Of a stretch of DNA of 64,000 bases, positions 1-8,030 are shown one piece after another. The notes under the pieces were generated by a model. It saw nothing but the letters and a program-made list of their open reading frames with translations, ran no database searches and was not told where the DNA came from. Position 1 is the first letter of the stretch, and each line of letters opens with the position of its first letter. The DNA is taken from positions 1 through 64,000 of the forward strand of contig JAIXWG010000047.1 in the NCBI GenBank assembly GCA_027482245.1. The letters run 5' to 3'. A program made the position numbers and the translations under genes. This DNA comes from Acetobacteraceae bacterium (GTDB lineage: Bacteria > Pseudomonadota > Alphaproteobacteria > Acetobacterales > Acetobacteraceae).

Positions 1-332
1 ATGCCGCAGCCCCGCCGGCGGCGACCCCGCCGGCCGCGCCAGCGCCGGCCGCCACGGTGACGCCGCCCGCCCGCCCCGCCGGGTCCGGCCGCGTCCAGGT
101 CCAGATCGCCGCCCTGACCAGCGACGAAAGCGCCCGCGCCGAATGGGATCGCGTCGTCCGCCGCGCGCCCGAACTCTTCCAGGGCCGCACCCCCGCCGTC
201 ACGCGGCTGGAGCGTGAAGGGCAGGCGCCGCTCTTCCGCCTGCGCACCGGCGGCTTCGCCGACCAGGACGCCGCCCGCGAATTCTGCGAGCAGGTCCGCG
301 CCCGCGGCGCCACCTGCATCCCCGTGCGCTGA
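1..332 (+). CDS. SPOR-domain protein, C-terminal part (open at left edge)
   Basis: The frame is open from the left edge, so only the C-terminal part is present. It begins with a low-complexity Ala/Pro-rich linker (about 20 residues) and continues into a roughly 75-residue SPOR-like module: a VQIAALTS strand, a helix with EWDRV, and a closing strand followed by a helix ending in ARGATCIPVR. SPOR domains bind denuded septal peptidoglycan, and such proteins are usually envelope proteins with an N-terminal membrane helix, which here would lie outside the window. The gene sits 8 bp upstream of nagZ, the order seen in many alphaproteobacteria, so the two are probably co-transcribed. The family call rests on the fold pattern and position; sequence similarity inside SPOR domains is always weak. 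Confidence 0.72.
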   Translation, partial: AAAPPAATPPAAPAPAATVTPPARPAGSGRVQVQIAALTSDESARAEWDRVVRRAPELFQGRTPAVTRLEREGQAPLFRLRTGGFADQDAAREFCEQVRARGATCIPVR

Positions 333-340
333 GACATCCC

Positions 341-1348
341 ATGACCGCACTCGCCGCCGTGGTCGGCATCGCCGGCACGGCGCTCTCGGCGGAGGAGGTG
401 GCGCTGTTCCGCCGCCACCGCCCCGCCGGCGCCATCCTCTTCCGCCGCAACGTGGACACCCCCGCCCAGCTGCGGGCGCTGACGGACGCGCTGCGCACCG
501 AACTCGGCGCGGAAGCCCCGATCCTGGTGGACCAGGAAGGCGGCCGTGTCGCGCGGCTCCGCCCGCCGCATTGGCCCGAATTCCCCCCCGCCGCGACCTT
601 CGAGGGCCGGCCGGAGACGACGGCGGAGGCCAATGCCGCGCTGATCGGCATGGCCTGCGCGGAAGCGGGCCTCGACGTCGTCTGCGCGCCGCTGCTCGAT
701 CTGCGCCTGCCCGGCATGCACCAGGTGATCGGGGACCGCGCCTTCTCTGATGATCCGAAGGAGGTCGCGCGCCTTGGCGTCGCCTGGATCAGCGGGCTCC
801 GCCAGGCCGGCTGCATCCCCGTCATCAAGCACATCCCCGGCCATGGCCGCGCCCGCGTGGACAGCCACGAAACGCTGCCGGTGGTGGAGGCGGACCGCGC
901 CACCCTGGCCCCGGATATCGAGGCTTTTCGTCGGATCTGCGCCGATGGGGCAGGGGACGGCCTCTGGGCCATGACCGCCCACATCCTCTACAGCGCGCTG
1001 GACGCGAAGCTGCCCGCGACGCTGTCGCCCGGCCTGATCCGGGACGTCATCCGGGGCGAGATCGGCTTCGATGGCGTCCTGGTCTCCGACGACCTGGCCA
1101 TGGGCGCCATGGCGGGGCTGTCCAATGACCTGGCAGGCGACACGGTGCGCGCCGGCTGCGACCTGGTGCTGCACTGCACGGGCGTGCTGGCGGAAACCGC
1201 CGCGATCCTCTCGACCTGCCCAGCGCTGTCGGAGGACGCCGCGCGCCGCCTCAACGCCGCCCGCGCCGCCACCGCCGCCGCTTCCCGCCCGCTCAACCCC
1301 TCCGCGCTGATCGCCGCGCGGGACGCCCTGCTGGCCGTCACCTCGTGA
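341..1348 (+). CDS. nagZ: beta-N-acetylhexosaminidase (glycoside hydrolase family 3)
   Basis: Cytoplasmic enzyme of peptidoglycan recycling that removes N-acetylglucosamine from anhydromuropeptides. The 335-residue length fits a single-domain GH3 NagZ. The diagnostic motif KHIPGHGRARVDSH spans residues 163-176 and carries the Asp174-His176 dyad known to act as general acid/base in this family. The nucleophile region VSDDLAMG starts at residue 248, with Asp250 the likely nucleophile. The substrate-binding DQEGGRVAR lies near residue 64. The phenylalanine of the usual KHFPGHG motif is isoleucine here, a conservative change. The 3' end overlaps the next start by 4 bp (GTGA), so translation of the downstream protease is probably coupled. 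Confidence is high. Confidence 0.95.
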   Translation: MTALAAVVGIAGTALSAEEVALFRRHRPAGAILFRRNVDTPAQLRALTDALRTELGAEAPILVDQEGGRVARLRPPHWPEFPPAATFEGRPETTAEANAALIGMACAEAGLDVVCAPLLDLRLPGMHQVIGDRAFSDDPKEVARLGVAWISGLRQAGCIPVIKHIPGHGRARVDSHETLPVVEADRATLAPDIEAFRRICADGAGDGLWAMTAHILYSALDAKLPATLSPGLIRDVIRGEIGFDGVLVSDDLAMGAMAGLSNDLAGDTVRAGCDLVLHCTGVLAETAAILSTCPALSEDAARRLNAARAATAAASRPLNPSALIAARDALLAVTS

Positions 1349-2049
1349 GCGGGGAGTGGGTGGGTGAGATCGCGGCGATCGCGCTCGCCGCCATCCTCGC
1401 CATCACGCTGCACGAGGCCGCGCACGGCTTCGCCGCCAAGGCGCTGGGCGACAGCACGGCGGCGGAGATGGGGCGGGTCAGCCTGAACCCCATCCGCCAC
1501 ATCGACATGGTCGGCACCATCCTGCTGCCGGCCTTCCTGCTGGTGTCGCAGCTGCTGACCATCGGGCGGGTGGAGGCGATGTTCGGCTGGGCCAAGCCCG
1601 TGCCGGTGAACATCTGGCGGCTGCGGAATCCGCGCTGGGGCATGGTGCTGGTGGCGGCCGCGGGGCCCGCCATCAACTTCGCCCTTGCCTGGGGCTTCGG
1701 CCTGGCGGCCCATGGGGTGACGGCGCTGGCCGATTCGCTGCCGGAGGACGGCACGGAATGGCTGCTGCGCTTCATCGCATTGAGCATGCTCTACAACGTG
1801 ATTCTCGCCTGCTTCAACCTGCTGCCGCTGCCGCCCCTGGATGGCGGGCGCATCCTGGTCGGCATCCTGCCGGCGCCGCTGGCGCGCGCCGTGGCGGGGC
1901 TGGAGCGCTTCGGCCTGCTGATCGTCATCGGCCTGGTCTTCGTCCTGCCGCACCTGATCACGGGCTTCGACCCGCTGGGCGCGCTGATCCGCAACGTCGC
2001 CCTGCCGGTGCTGCGCTTCATGTTCATGCTGGCCGGGCACGGGGGCTGA
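1345..2049 (+). CDS. M50-family site-2 protease-like membrane metalloprotease
   Basis: A 234-residue polytopic membrane protein of the compact site-2 protease type without PDZ domains. The zinc motif HEAAH lies in the first membrane segment at residues 23-27, and the third ligand is Asp166 in the conserved PLPPLDGG motif near the C-terminal part. These proteases cleave substrates within the membrane, but the substrate of this short subgroup is generally unknown. It starts with GTG overlapping the nagZ stop codon by 4 bp and ends 2 bp before scpA, so nagZ, this gene and scpA-scpB form one transcription unit. The gene is too short and lacks the PDZ insert expected for RseP, so I do not assign that name. 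Confidence 0.9.
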   Translation: MSGEWVGEIAAIALAAILAITLHEAAHGFAAKALGDSTAAEMGRVSLNPIRHIDMVGTILLPAFLLVSQLLTIGRVEAMFGWAKPVPVNIWRLRNPRWGMVLVAAAGPAINFALAWGFGLAAHGVTALADSLPEDGTEWLLRFIALSMLYNVILACFNLLPLPPLDGGRILVGILPAPLARAVAGLERFGLLIVIGLVFVLPHLITGFDPLGALIRNVALPVLRFMFMLAGHGG

Positions 2050-2051
2050 CC

Positions 2052-2822
2052 ATGGCGGATCCGGTGCTGCACCTCCGGCTGGATGGCTACGAGGGTCCGC
2101 TCGACCTGCTGCTCGATCTCGCGCGGTCCCAGAAGCTCGACATCGCCAACATCTCCATCGTGGCGCTGGTGGACCAGTACCTCGCCGTCATCGAGCAGGC
2201 GCGCGGGATGCGGCTGGAGCTGCAGGCGGAATGGCTGGTCATGGCCGCCTGGCTCGCCTGGCTGAAATCCCGCCTGCTGCTGCCGAGGGAGGAGACGGCG
2301 GAGCAGGAGGACCCGGAGGCGCTGGCCGCCCGCCTGACCGACCGGCTGGCGGAGCTGGAGGCGATGCGCGCCGGCGCCGCCTGGCTGCAGGCCCGGCCCC
2401 AACTCGGCCGCGACGTCTTCGCCCGCGGCGCGCCGGAAAGCCTGACGGTCGAGGACCGCTCCGGCATCCGCGCCGACCTCGCCAGCCTCTGCCAGGCCTA
2501 TGCCGCCGCCCGTCGCCGGGCGCTCGCGCAACGCCCCTATCGCCCGAAGCCCCGGAAACTGTTCACGGTGCAGGAGGCGATCCAGCGCCTGACGCAGGTG
2601 CTGGGGGAACTGCCATCCTGGGCCGTGCTGCAGCGCTTCATGCCGGATGACGCGGCGCTCGACCCCGTGGAGCGGCGCGCGGCCCTTGCCAGCACGCTCA
2701 TTGCGGGGTTGGAGATGGCCCGCGGCGGCGCGCTGGAGTTGCGCCAGGACCGGGCCTTCGGCCCCATCCTGCTGCGCCGTGCGGAGGCCGTGGAGGGTCA
2801 GCGGGATGTGCGCGCCGCCTGA
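2052..2822 (+). CDS. scpA: segregation and condensation protein A
   Basis: Kleisin subunit of the bacterial SMC-ScpAB condensin, which organises and helps separate the chromosome. The N-terminal YEGPLDLLLDLARSQKLDI is the hallmark SMC-neck-binding segment, followed by helices containing EWLVMAAWLAWLKSRLLLP. The C-terminal winged-helix part contains the VQEAIQRLTQVL segment. The chosen ATG gives 256 residues, a normal family length. An open frame continues further upstream but lies inside the protease gene, so the start 2 bp after that gene's stop is preferred. It is followed directly by scpB, its obligate partner. Confidence 0.93.
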   Translation: MADPVLHLRLDGYEGPLDLLLDLARSQKLDIANISIVALVDQYLAVIEQARGMRLELQAEWLVMAAWLAWLKSRLLLPREETAEQEDPEALAARLTDRLAELEAMRAGAAWLQARPQLGRDVFARGAPESLTVEDRSGIRADLASLCQAYAAARRRALAQRPYRPKPRKLFTVQEAIQRLTQVLGELPSWAVLQRFMPDDAALDPVERRAALASTLIAGLEMARGGALELRQDRAFGPILLRRAEAVEGQRDVRAA

Positions 2823-2841
2823 GGAGGATGGGGACCCCCTG

Positions 2842-3462
2842 ATGGTCCCCGACGCGATCGAGGCGCCACCCGCCGTGACGGCGGAGGCGATCCGCATCGC
2901 GGAAGCCCTGCTCTTCGCCACCGACCGCCCCCTGGCGCCGAACCGCCTGCAGCAGGTGCTGCCGGAAGGTCAGTCCGCCGATGCGGTGCTGGCCGAACTC
3001 GCGCATCTGCTGGATGGCCGCGGCGTGACGCTGGTGGAGGTGGCGGGCGGCTATGCGCTGCGCACCGCCCCCGAACTGGCGCCGGCCCTGACCCGCGTGG
3101 TGGAGGTGCCGAAGCGCCTGCCGCGCGCGGCGATGGAAGCGCTGGCCGTGATCGCCTGGCACCAGCCCGTGACGCGGGCGGAGATCGAGGAGATCCGCGG
3201 CGCCAGCCTCTCCCAGACCACGCTCGAATCGCTGCTCGAACACGGGCTGGTCGCGCCCCGCGGGCAGCGGGAGGTTCCGGGCCGTCCGACGCTGTGGGGC
3301 ACGACGCCGCGCTTCCTGGAGCAGTTCGGCCTGAAGTCGCTGCGCGACCTGCCGCGGCGGGAGGAACTGGTCAGCGCCGACGCCGCCATGCCGCTGCTGG
3401 CGGCGATGCAGGCGCCGAAGGAGGAGAAGCCGGAACCCGAGTCCGACGGCACGCCAGCATGA
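2842..3462 (+). CDS. scpB: segregation and condensation protein B
   Basis: Winged-helix partner of ScpA in the SMC-ScpAB complex. The N-terminal IAEALLFATDRPLAP and the later AVIAWHQPVTRAEIEEIRG are characteristic of ScpB, as is the second wing with GRPTLWGTTPRFLEQFGL. With the ATG at 2842 the protein is 206 residues. An in-frame ATG at 2806 with a GGAGG 9 nt upstream would add 12 residues and overlap scpA by 17 bp; either start is possible. The last 20 residues are acidic and probably disordered. Instead of running directly into tat genes as in many relatives, it is followed by a structured intergenic element and an ABC ATPase gene. Confidence 0.9.
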   Translation: MVPDAIEAPPAVTAEAIRIAEALLFATDRPLAPNRLQQVLPEGQSADAVLAELAHLLDGRGVTLVEVAGGYALRTAPELAPALTRVVEVPKRLPRAAMEALAVIAWHQPVTRAEIEEIRGASLSQTTLESLLEHGLVAPRGQREVPGRPTLWGTTPRFLEQFGLKSLRDLPRREELVSADAAMPLLAAMQAPKEEKPEPESDGTPA

Positions 3463-3486
3463 CGCTGCCGACGATGCGCCTCACGG

Positions 3487-3609
3487 CGGCCGGCCCTGCC
3501 GGCCGAGGCCGCGAAGGCGGCCCGCGCGCAAACCAGCCTGTTGGCCCGGCGCACCCGTCGCCCGCGCGAAGCCAAGGCCCCGGAGGGGCCGCCCGGCGTC
3601 TGAGGGCAT
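3487..3609 (+). promoter_or_regulatory. structured intergenic element, copy 1, upstream of the ABC ATPase gene
   Basis: The spacer between scpB and the ABC ATPase gene can fold into successive hairpins: 3487-3493 pairs with 3499-3505, 3507-3512 with 3517-3522 (loop GAAG), possibly GGCG/CGCC around 3546-3562, and a final GGCCCC-GGA-GGGGCC hairpin at about 3576-3590. It ends with GCCCGGCGTCTGAGGGCAT. The GAGGG there lies 9 nt upstream of the TTG start at 3616 and looks like its ribosome-binding site. A second copy with the same architecture, different but still paired stems and the same distance to the start codon lies upstream of nrdR. I do not recognise it as a known riboswitch class. Confidence 0.7.
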
Positions 3610-3615
3610 GAAAAG

Positions 3616-4713
3616 TTGAGCATCCGATTCGAGGGCGTCTCGCATTCCTACCCGGAGCGCGGCCAGGTGCTGCGCGGGCTCGACCTCGATGTCGGGCCGG
3701 GGGAGATCCTGTGCCTGCTCGGGCCCTCGGGCTGCGGGAAGACGACGCTGCTGCGCCTGGCCTCCGGCCTCGAACCCCTGCAGGCCGGGCGGATCACGCT
3801 CGGCGGGCAGCTGATCGCGGAGCCGGGGCGGGAGACGCCGCCGGAGGGCCGCGGCGTCGGCTTCGTCTTCCAGGACTACGCGCTGTTCCCGCATCTGACG
3901 GTGGAGGAGAACGTCGCCTTCGGGCTGCGCTTCATCCCGCGCGGGCAGCGGAAGTGGCGGATCATGGATGCGCTGGCGCGCGTCGGCCTGGAAGGCTACG
4001 CGGCCGCCTGGCCGCACATGCTCTCCGGCGGCCAGCAGCAGCGCGTGGCGCTGGCCCGTGCGCTCGCCCCGCGCCCGGCCGTGCTGCTGCTGGACGAGGC
4101 CTTCGCCAGCCTCGATGCGCGGCTGCGCGAACAGGTGCGGGACGACACGCTGCATGTGCTGCAGGAAGCCGGCATCGCGACGCTGATCGTGACGCATGAT
4201 GCGGAGGAGGCGATGTTCATGGCCGACCGCATCGCGCTGATGAATGCCGGCCAGATCGAGCAGCTCGGCACCCCCGCGGAACTCTACCTGACCCCCGCCA
4301 GCCGCTTCGTCGCGACCTTCCTGGGCGAGGTGAACGTCCTGCCCGCGCGGGTCCATGCCGGGCGGGCGGAAACCCCGATCGGCACCGTCCCGGCGCCGGC
4401 CGCGCTCGGCAACGCGCCGGTCCAGGTGCTGCTGCGGCCGGAGGGGCTGCGGGTGATGACGGCGCCTTCCGCCGATGGCCCCGCCGCGCCGCTGGCGGGC
4501 GACCTTGCGGGCTGCGGCGCGGTGGCGGAGGTGGAGGCCTGCCGGCTGCTGGGGGCGACGACGCTCGTGCACCTGGCGGTGCCGGACGGGCAGGGTGCGC
4601 TGCTGCACCTGCATGCCAGGCTGCCGCCGGGCATCTGGCTGGCGCGGGGGGAACGCGTCTCCGTCGCGATGGACCCGCAACGGGCCTTCGTATTCCCGGC
4701 GGAGGCTCCCTAG
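3616..4713 (+). CDS. ABC transporter ATP-binding protein (FbpC/PotA-like, with TOBE domain)
   Basis: ATPase subunit of an importer of the iron(III)/sulfate/polyamine type. Walker A GPSGCGKTT is at residues 36-44, the Q-loop FQDYALFPHLTVEENV near 86, signature LSGGQQQRVALARAL from 136, Walker B LLLDEAF with Asp160-Glu161, and the switch histidine in VTHDAEEAM at 194. After about residue 240 a TOBE-like regulatory domain follows (QVLLRPEGLRVM), giving 365 residues, normal for the subfamily. The start is TTG, placed 9 nt after a GAGGG. No permease or binding protein gene adjoins it, so its substrate cannot be read from context; the gene interrupts the usual scpB-tat order and may have been inserted with the structured element in front of it. 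Confidence 0.9.
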   Translation: MSIRFEGVSHSYPERGQVLRGLDLDVGPGEILCLLGPSGCGKTTLLRLASGLEPLQAGRITLGGQLIAEPGRETPPEGRGVGFVFQDYALFPHLTVEENVAFGLRFIPRGQRKWRIMDALARVGLEGYAAAWPHMLSGGQQQRVALARALAPRPAVLLLDEAFASLDARLREQVRDDTLHVLQEAGIATLIVTHDAEEAMFMADRIALMNAGQIEQLGTPAELYLTPASRFVATFLGEVNVLPARVHAGRAETPIGTVPAPAALGNAPVQVLLRPEGLRVMTAPSADGPAAPLAGDLAGCGAVAEVEACRLLGATTLVHLAVPDGQGALLHLHARLPPGIWLARGERVSVAMDPQRAFVFPAEAP

Positions 4714-4815
4714 ATAGGGGATGCCGCTTCGCCGCCGGATTGGCGCGACGCGGCGATCCTGCTAACGGGATGGGCCCGCAGGCCGGCACGATGCACGGCG
4801 CGGGAATGGGGAAGA

Positions 4816-5391
4816 ATGCTCGGTCTCGACTGGTCCGAACTCGCGCTGATCGCGGTGGTCGCGGTGGTCGTCATCGGCCCCAAGGATCTGCCCGATGCCG
4901 TGCGCGGAATCGCCAAGGGCATCCAGAAGCTTCGCCGCATGGCCGGAGAATTCCAGGGCCAGGTGGATGAGGTGGTGCGCGAGGCGAAGCTGGAGGATGT
5001 GCGGAACTCCATCAACGAGATCCGCAACTTCAACGTCCGCGACATCGTGGAGAAGGAGATCGACAAGGACGGGTCGATCCGCAAGACCTTCACCGAGGAC
5101 CCGATCGGCAACCCTCTGCGGGACGCCTTTAACGCGGACTCCGTGCACGGTGCCGCCGTGACGCCGCCGCCTTCCGCCATGCCCGCCGCGCCGCCGCCGC
5201 CGGTCGCGCCCGCTTTCGTGCCGCCCGGCACGCTGCCGCCGCTGCCGGAGCCGCCGCCACCCCCGGCCGCCGCCGTGCCGCCGGCCTTCGTGCCGCCCGC
5301 TTCGGTGCCCCCAGCTTCGGTGCCCCCGGCCGCCATCCCGCCCGTCGCGACGGTGACCCCGCCGCCCGCGTCGCCCCCTTCCGCCGCCTGA
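4816..5391 (+). CDS. tatB: Sec-independent protein translocase subunit TatB
   Basis: Component of the twin-arginine translocase that exports folded proteins; with TatC it forms the signal-peptide receptor. One membrane helix (about residues 7-21) carries the conserved Glu8 and ends in the Gly21-Pro22 hinge, followed by an amphipathic helix (DAVRGIAKGIQKLRRMAG) and a charged region. The C-terminal 60-70 residues are a Pro/Ala-rich tail with repeats such as PPASVPPASVPPA, probably disordered. Length and long charged helix favour TatB over TatA. No tatA gene is found next to it, so TatA must be encoded elsewhere. It is 17 bp from tatC. Confidence 0.9.
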   Translation: MLGLDWSELALIAVVAVVVIGPKDLPDAVRGIAKGIQKLRRMAGEFQGQVDEVVREAKLEDVRNSINEIRNFNVRDIVEKEIDKDGSIRKTFTEDPIGNPLRDAFNADSVHGAAVTPPPSAMPAAPPPPVAPAFVPPGTLPPLPEPPPPPAAAVPPAFVPPASVPPASVPPAAIPPVATVTPPPASPPSAA

Positions 5392-5408
5392 GATAACGGA
5401 TCCCCCCC

Positions 5409-6206
5409 GTGCCGCGTGATCCGGACGACCAGATCGACGACAAGCCGATGCCGTTGATCGAGCACCTCATGGAGCTGCGCACGCGGCTCATGTGGTCGAT
5501 CGGCGCCTTCATCATCGCCTTCGCCGTCTGCTACTACTTCTCCACGCAGATCTACGGCTTCCTGGCCGCACCGCTGGCGGACATCCTGCACGCGCAGTCC
5601 GGCGGCGCCGACCGGCGCATGATCTTCACCGCGCTGTACGAGGCCTTCTTCACCTACCTGAAGGTCGCCTTCTTCGGCGCCACCTTCTTCAGCTTCCCGA
5701 TGTGGGCGACGCAGCTCTGGCTGTTCATCGCGCCCGGCCTGTACCGGAGCGAGAAGAAGGCGATCATGCCCTTCCTCGTCGCCTCGCCCTTCCTGTTCCT
5801 CGCCGGCGCGGCGCTGGCCTACTACTTCATCTTCCCGCTGGCGTGGAAGTTCTTCATCTCCTTCGAGACGCCTGCCGATGCGGGCTCCATCCCCATCCAG
5901 CTGGAAGCCAAGGTCAGCGAGTACCTCTCGCTGGTCATGCACATGATCCTGGCCTTCGGCATCGCCTTCCAGCTGCCGGTGCTGCTGACGCTGATGGCCA
6001 AGGTCGGCATCGTCAGCGTGGACGGGCTGCGCAAGGGAAGGCGCTACGCGATCGTCGGCATGTTCGTCGTGGCGGCGGTGATCACGCCGCCCGACATCAT
6101 CAGCCAGATCGGCCTCGCGGTGCCGTTGATCCTGCTCTACGAGCTGTCGATCATCGCCGCCTCCTGGATGACGCCGAAGCCGCCGAAGGACGAGGCGACG
6201 AGTTGA
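5409..6206 (+). CDS. tatC: Sec-independent protein translocase subunit TatC
   Basis: Polytopic core of the Tat translocase that recognises twin-arginine signal peptides. The N-terminal MPLIEHLMELRTRLMWSI is the conserved cytoplasmic signature before the first membrane helix. Further landmarks are FPMWATQLWLFIAPGLY before the third helix, and PPDIISQI in the fifth loop-helix junction. Six membrane segments can be drawn over 265 residues, the expected size. The start is GTG after a run of C residues, with GATAACGGAT upstream rather than a strong ribosome-binding site, so translation may depend on tatB. A UUCG hairpin follows the stop codon. Confidence 0.94.
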   Translation: MPRDPDDQIDDKPMPLIEHLMELRTRLMWSIGAFIIAFAVCYYFSTQIYGFLAAPLADILHAQSGGADRRMIFTALYEAFFTYLKVAFFGATFFSFPMWATQLWLFIAPGLYRSEKKAIMPFLVASPFLFLAGAALAYYFIFPLAWKFFISFETPADAGSIPIQLEAKVSEYLSLVMHMILAFGIAFQLPVLLTLMAKVGIVSVDGLRKGRRYAIVGMFVVAAVITPPDIISQIGLAVPLILLYELSIIAASWMTPKPPKDEATS

Positions 6207-6217
6207 CGCGGGCCTGA

Positions 6218-6233
6218 GGGGGCTTCGGCCCCC
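6218..6233 (+). terminator. UUCG-capped hairpin after tatC
   Basis: GGGGGC-TTCG-GCCCCC forms a six-base-pair stem with the very stable UUCG tetraloop, 11 nt after the tatC stop. No T-run follows, so it may act as an RNA-stabilising 3' end or an attenuator before serS rather than as a full intrinsic terminator. Confidence 0.45.
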
Positions 6234-6287
6234 ATCCTGACTTCGCTCACTCGCACCGTTCCACCGCCCCAGGGAGGGGCAGCCCCC

Positions 6288-7559
6288 ATGCATGACATCA
6301 AGCTGGTGCGCGCCAACCCCGCCGCCTTCGACGCCGCGCTCGCCCGCCGCGGCGCGCCGCCCGCGGCGGCGGAGGCGCTGCGCCTCGATGACCTCCGCGT
6401 CGAGGCCATCCGCATCACCCAGGCCGCGCAGACCACGCGCAACGAGCTGTCCCGCCAGATCGGCGCCGCCATGAAGCGCGGCGACACGGCGGAGGCCGAG
6501 CGGCTGAAGGCGGAGGTGAAGGCCGCCGTGGACGCCGCCGCCGCCGCGACGCCGGAGGTGCATGAGGCCGCGCGCGACGCCGTCCTCGCCGCCCTGCCGA
6601 ACGTGCTGGACGAGGCGGTACCGGAAGGCCTGGATGAGAGCGCCAACGTCGTCCTCCACACCCACGGCGCCACTGCCAACTACGCCTTCGCGCCGAAGCA
6701 GCATTTCGAGCTGGGCGAAGCCTTCGGGATGGACTTCGCCAATGCCGCCAAGCTGGCCGGCACGCGCTTCACCATCCTGCGCGGGCCGCTCGCCAGGCTG
6801 GAGCGGGCACTCGGCCAGTGGATGCTGAACCTGCATGTCGAGCAGCACGGCTACACGGAAGTCTCCGTGCCGCTGCTGGTGAATGACGCCACCATGTATG
6901 GCACGGGCCAGCTGCCGAAGTTCAGCGAGGACCTGTTCCGCACCACCGATGGCCGCTGGCTGATCCCGACGGCGGAAGTGCCGCTGACCAACCTGGTGCG
7001 CGGCGAGATCCTGGCCGAATCCGCGCTGCCGCTGCGCTTCACCGCGCTGTCCCCCTGCTTCCGGAGCGAGGCGGGATCGGCTGGCCGCGACACGCGCGGC
7101 ATGCTGCGCCAGCACCAGTTCCCCAAGGTGGAGCTGGTCTCCATCTGCCTGCCGCAGGACAGCGCGGCGGAGCATGAACGCATGACCGCCTGCGCGGAGC
7201 GCGTGCTGACCGACCTCGGCCTGACCTGGCGGCGCATCGTGCTCTCCGCCGGCGATACCGGCTTCGGCGCGGCCAAGACCTATGACCTCGAGGTCTGGCT
7301 GCCCGGCCAGCAGGCGTGGCGGGAGATCTCCTCCTGCTCCAACTGCCGGGACTTCCAGGCGCGGCGCATGGATGCGCGCTTCCGGCCGGCGGGCGGGAAG
7401 GGGACCGAGTTCCTGCACACGCTGAACGGCAGCGGCGTCGCTGTGGGCCGGGCGCTGATCGCGGTGCTGGAGACCTTCCAGCAGGCCGATGGCTCCGTGC
7501 TGGTGCCGGAGGTGCTGCGCCCCTGGATGGGCGGGGTGGAGGTGCTGCACCCCGCCTGA
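6288..7559 (+). CDS. serS: seryl-tRNA synthetase
   Basis: Charges tRNA-Ser (and tRNA-Sec where present) with serine. The first 100 residues form the antiparallel coiled-coil arm (for example [15 protein letters not shown]). The class II catalytic domain follows, with [11 protein letters not shown] for serine binding, motif 2 [20 protein letters not shown], and motif 3 [17 protein letters not shown]. The length of 423 residues is typical. The order tatC-serS is common in alphaproteobacteria. The ATG at 6288 follows AGGGAGGGGCAG, a strong ribosome-binding site. A 9-bp hairpin overlaps the stop codon. Confidence 0.97.
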   Translation: MHDIKLVRANPAAFDAALARRGAPPAAAEALRLDDLRVEAIRITQAAQTTRNELSRQIGAAMKRGDTAEAERLKAEVKAAVDAAAAATPEVHEAARDAVLAALPNVLDEAVPEGLDESANVVLHTHGATANYAFAPKQHFELGEAFGMDFANAAKLAGTRFTILRGPLARLERALGQWMLNLHVEQHGYTEVSVPLLVNDATMYGTGQLPKFSEDLFRTTDGRWLIPTAEVPLTNLVRGEILAESALPLRFTALSPCFRSEAGSAGRDTRGMLRQHQFPKVELVSICLPQDSAAEHERMTACAERVLTDLGLTWRRIVLSAGDTGFGAAKTYDLEVWLPGQQAWREISSCSNCRDFQARRMDARFRPAGGKGTEFLHTLNGSGVAVGRALIAVLETFQQADGSVLVPEVLRPWMGGVEVLHPA

Positions 7560-7568
7560 GGGGTGCAG
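7545..7568 (+). terminator. hairpin overlapping the serS stop codon
   Basis: CTGCACCCC pairs perfectly with GGGGTGCAG across a 6-nt loop that contains the serS TGA. It sits between convergent genes and could end transcription from either side. There is no T-run, so the call is tentative. Confidence 0.4.
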
Positions 7569-7580
7569 CTTCCGCCAGGC

Positions 7581-7802
7581 TCAGTCGCCGGCGGCGGTGG
7601 CGAGTTCGATCGGCGCGGGACGACGGCTATCATCCAGCCAGATGACCACGGTGGCGCCGATCATGGCGGCCCAGACGCCATAGCCGCCATGACCGGTCAG
7701 GGCGCCCGCGATCGTCAGCGCGGTGCAGAGGGCGATCGTCTGCCAGGGGAAGCGCCCGATCACACCCGTCAGCAGGGTGTAGGGCAGCAACAGGATACGC
7801 AT
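7581..7802 (-). CDS. small two-helix membrane protein, paralog of 8824-9045
   Basis: A 73-residue protein I cannot place in a named family. It has an N-terminal hydrophobic stretch, IGRFPWQTIAL, a second hydrophobic segment around LTIAGALTG, and a third ending in VVIWLDD, followed by a short tail ending AAGD. The same length, the same IGRFPW, LTGH, IW-D and AAGD positions recur in the protein encoded at 8824-9045, so the two are duplicates. The ATG at 7802 is chosen because the paralogy begins there; the frame stays open further upstream without similarity. It is probably an inner-membrane protein; no function is assigned. It is convergent with serS. Confidence 0.7.
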   Translation of the reverse strand: MRILLLPYTLLTGVIGRFPWQTIALCTALTIAGALTGHGGYGVWAAMIGATVVIWLDDSRRPAPIELATAAGD

Positions 7803-8030
7803 CACGGTGTGGGGGTGTCCTTCGCGGACCCCTCGCCACCGGAAGGGCGGCCGGACGGATGCGCGGGTGCACCCTCCGCGCCTGCCGGGCCCGGCACAAC
7901 GTAAATCGGCGCCGCGCAGCCCGCATGGGACGCTTGCAATGCGGTGCGCGAAACAGCGCGAAACCGTGCTCGCTCGACACTGCCGCACGGGGCGGTCCAG
8001 GCTGAGGCTTCCCACGGCAGGACGCCCGGC

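Noticed and set aside
4710-7550. Very long open frame on the minus strand across tatB, tatC and serS
   Set aside because: It is antisense to three genes with clear family motifs and its own translation is low-complexity His/Arg/Gly-rich, a usual effect of high GC at third codon positions.
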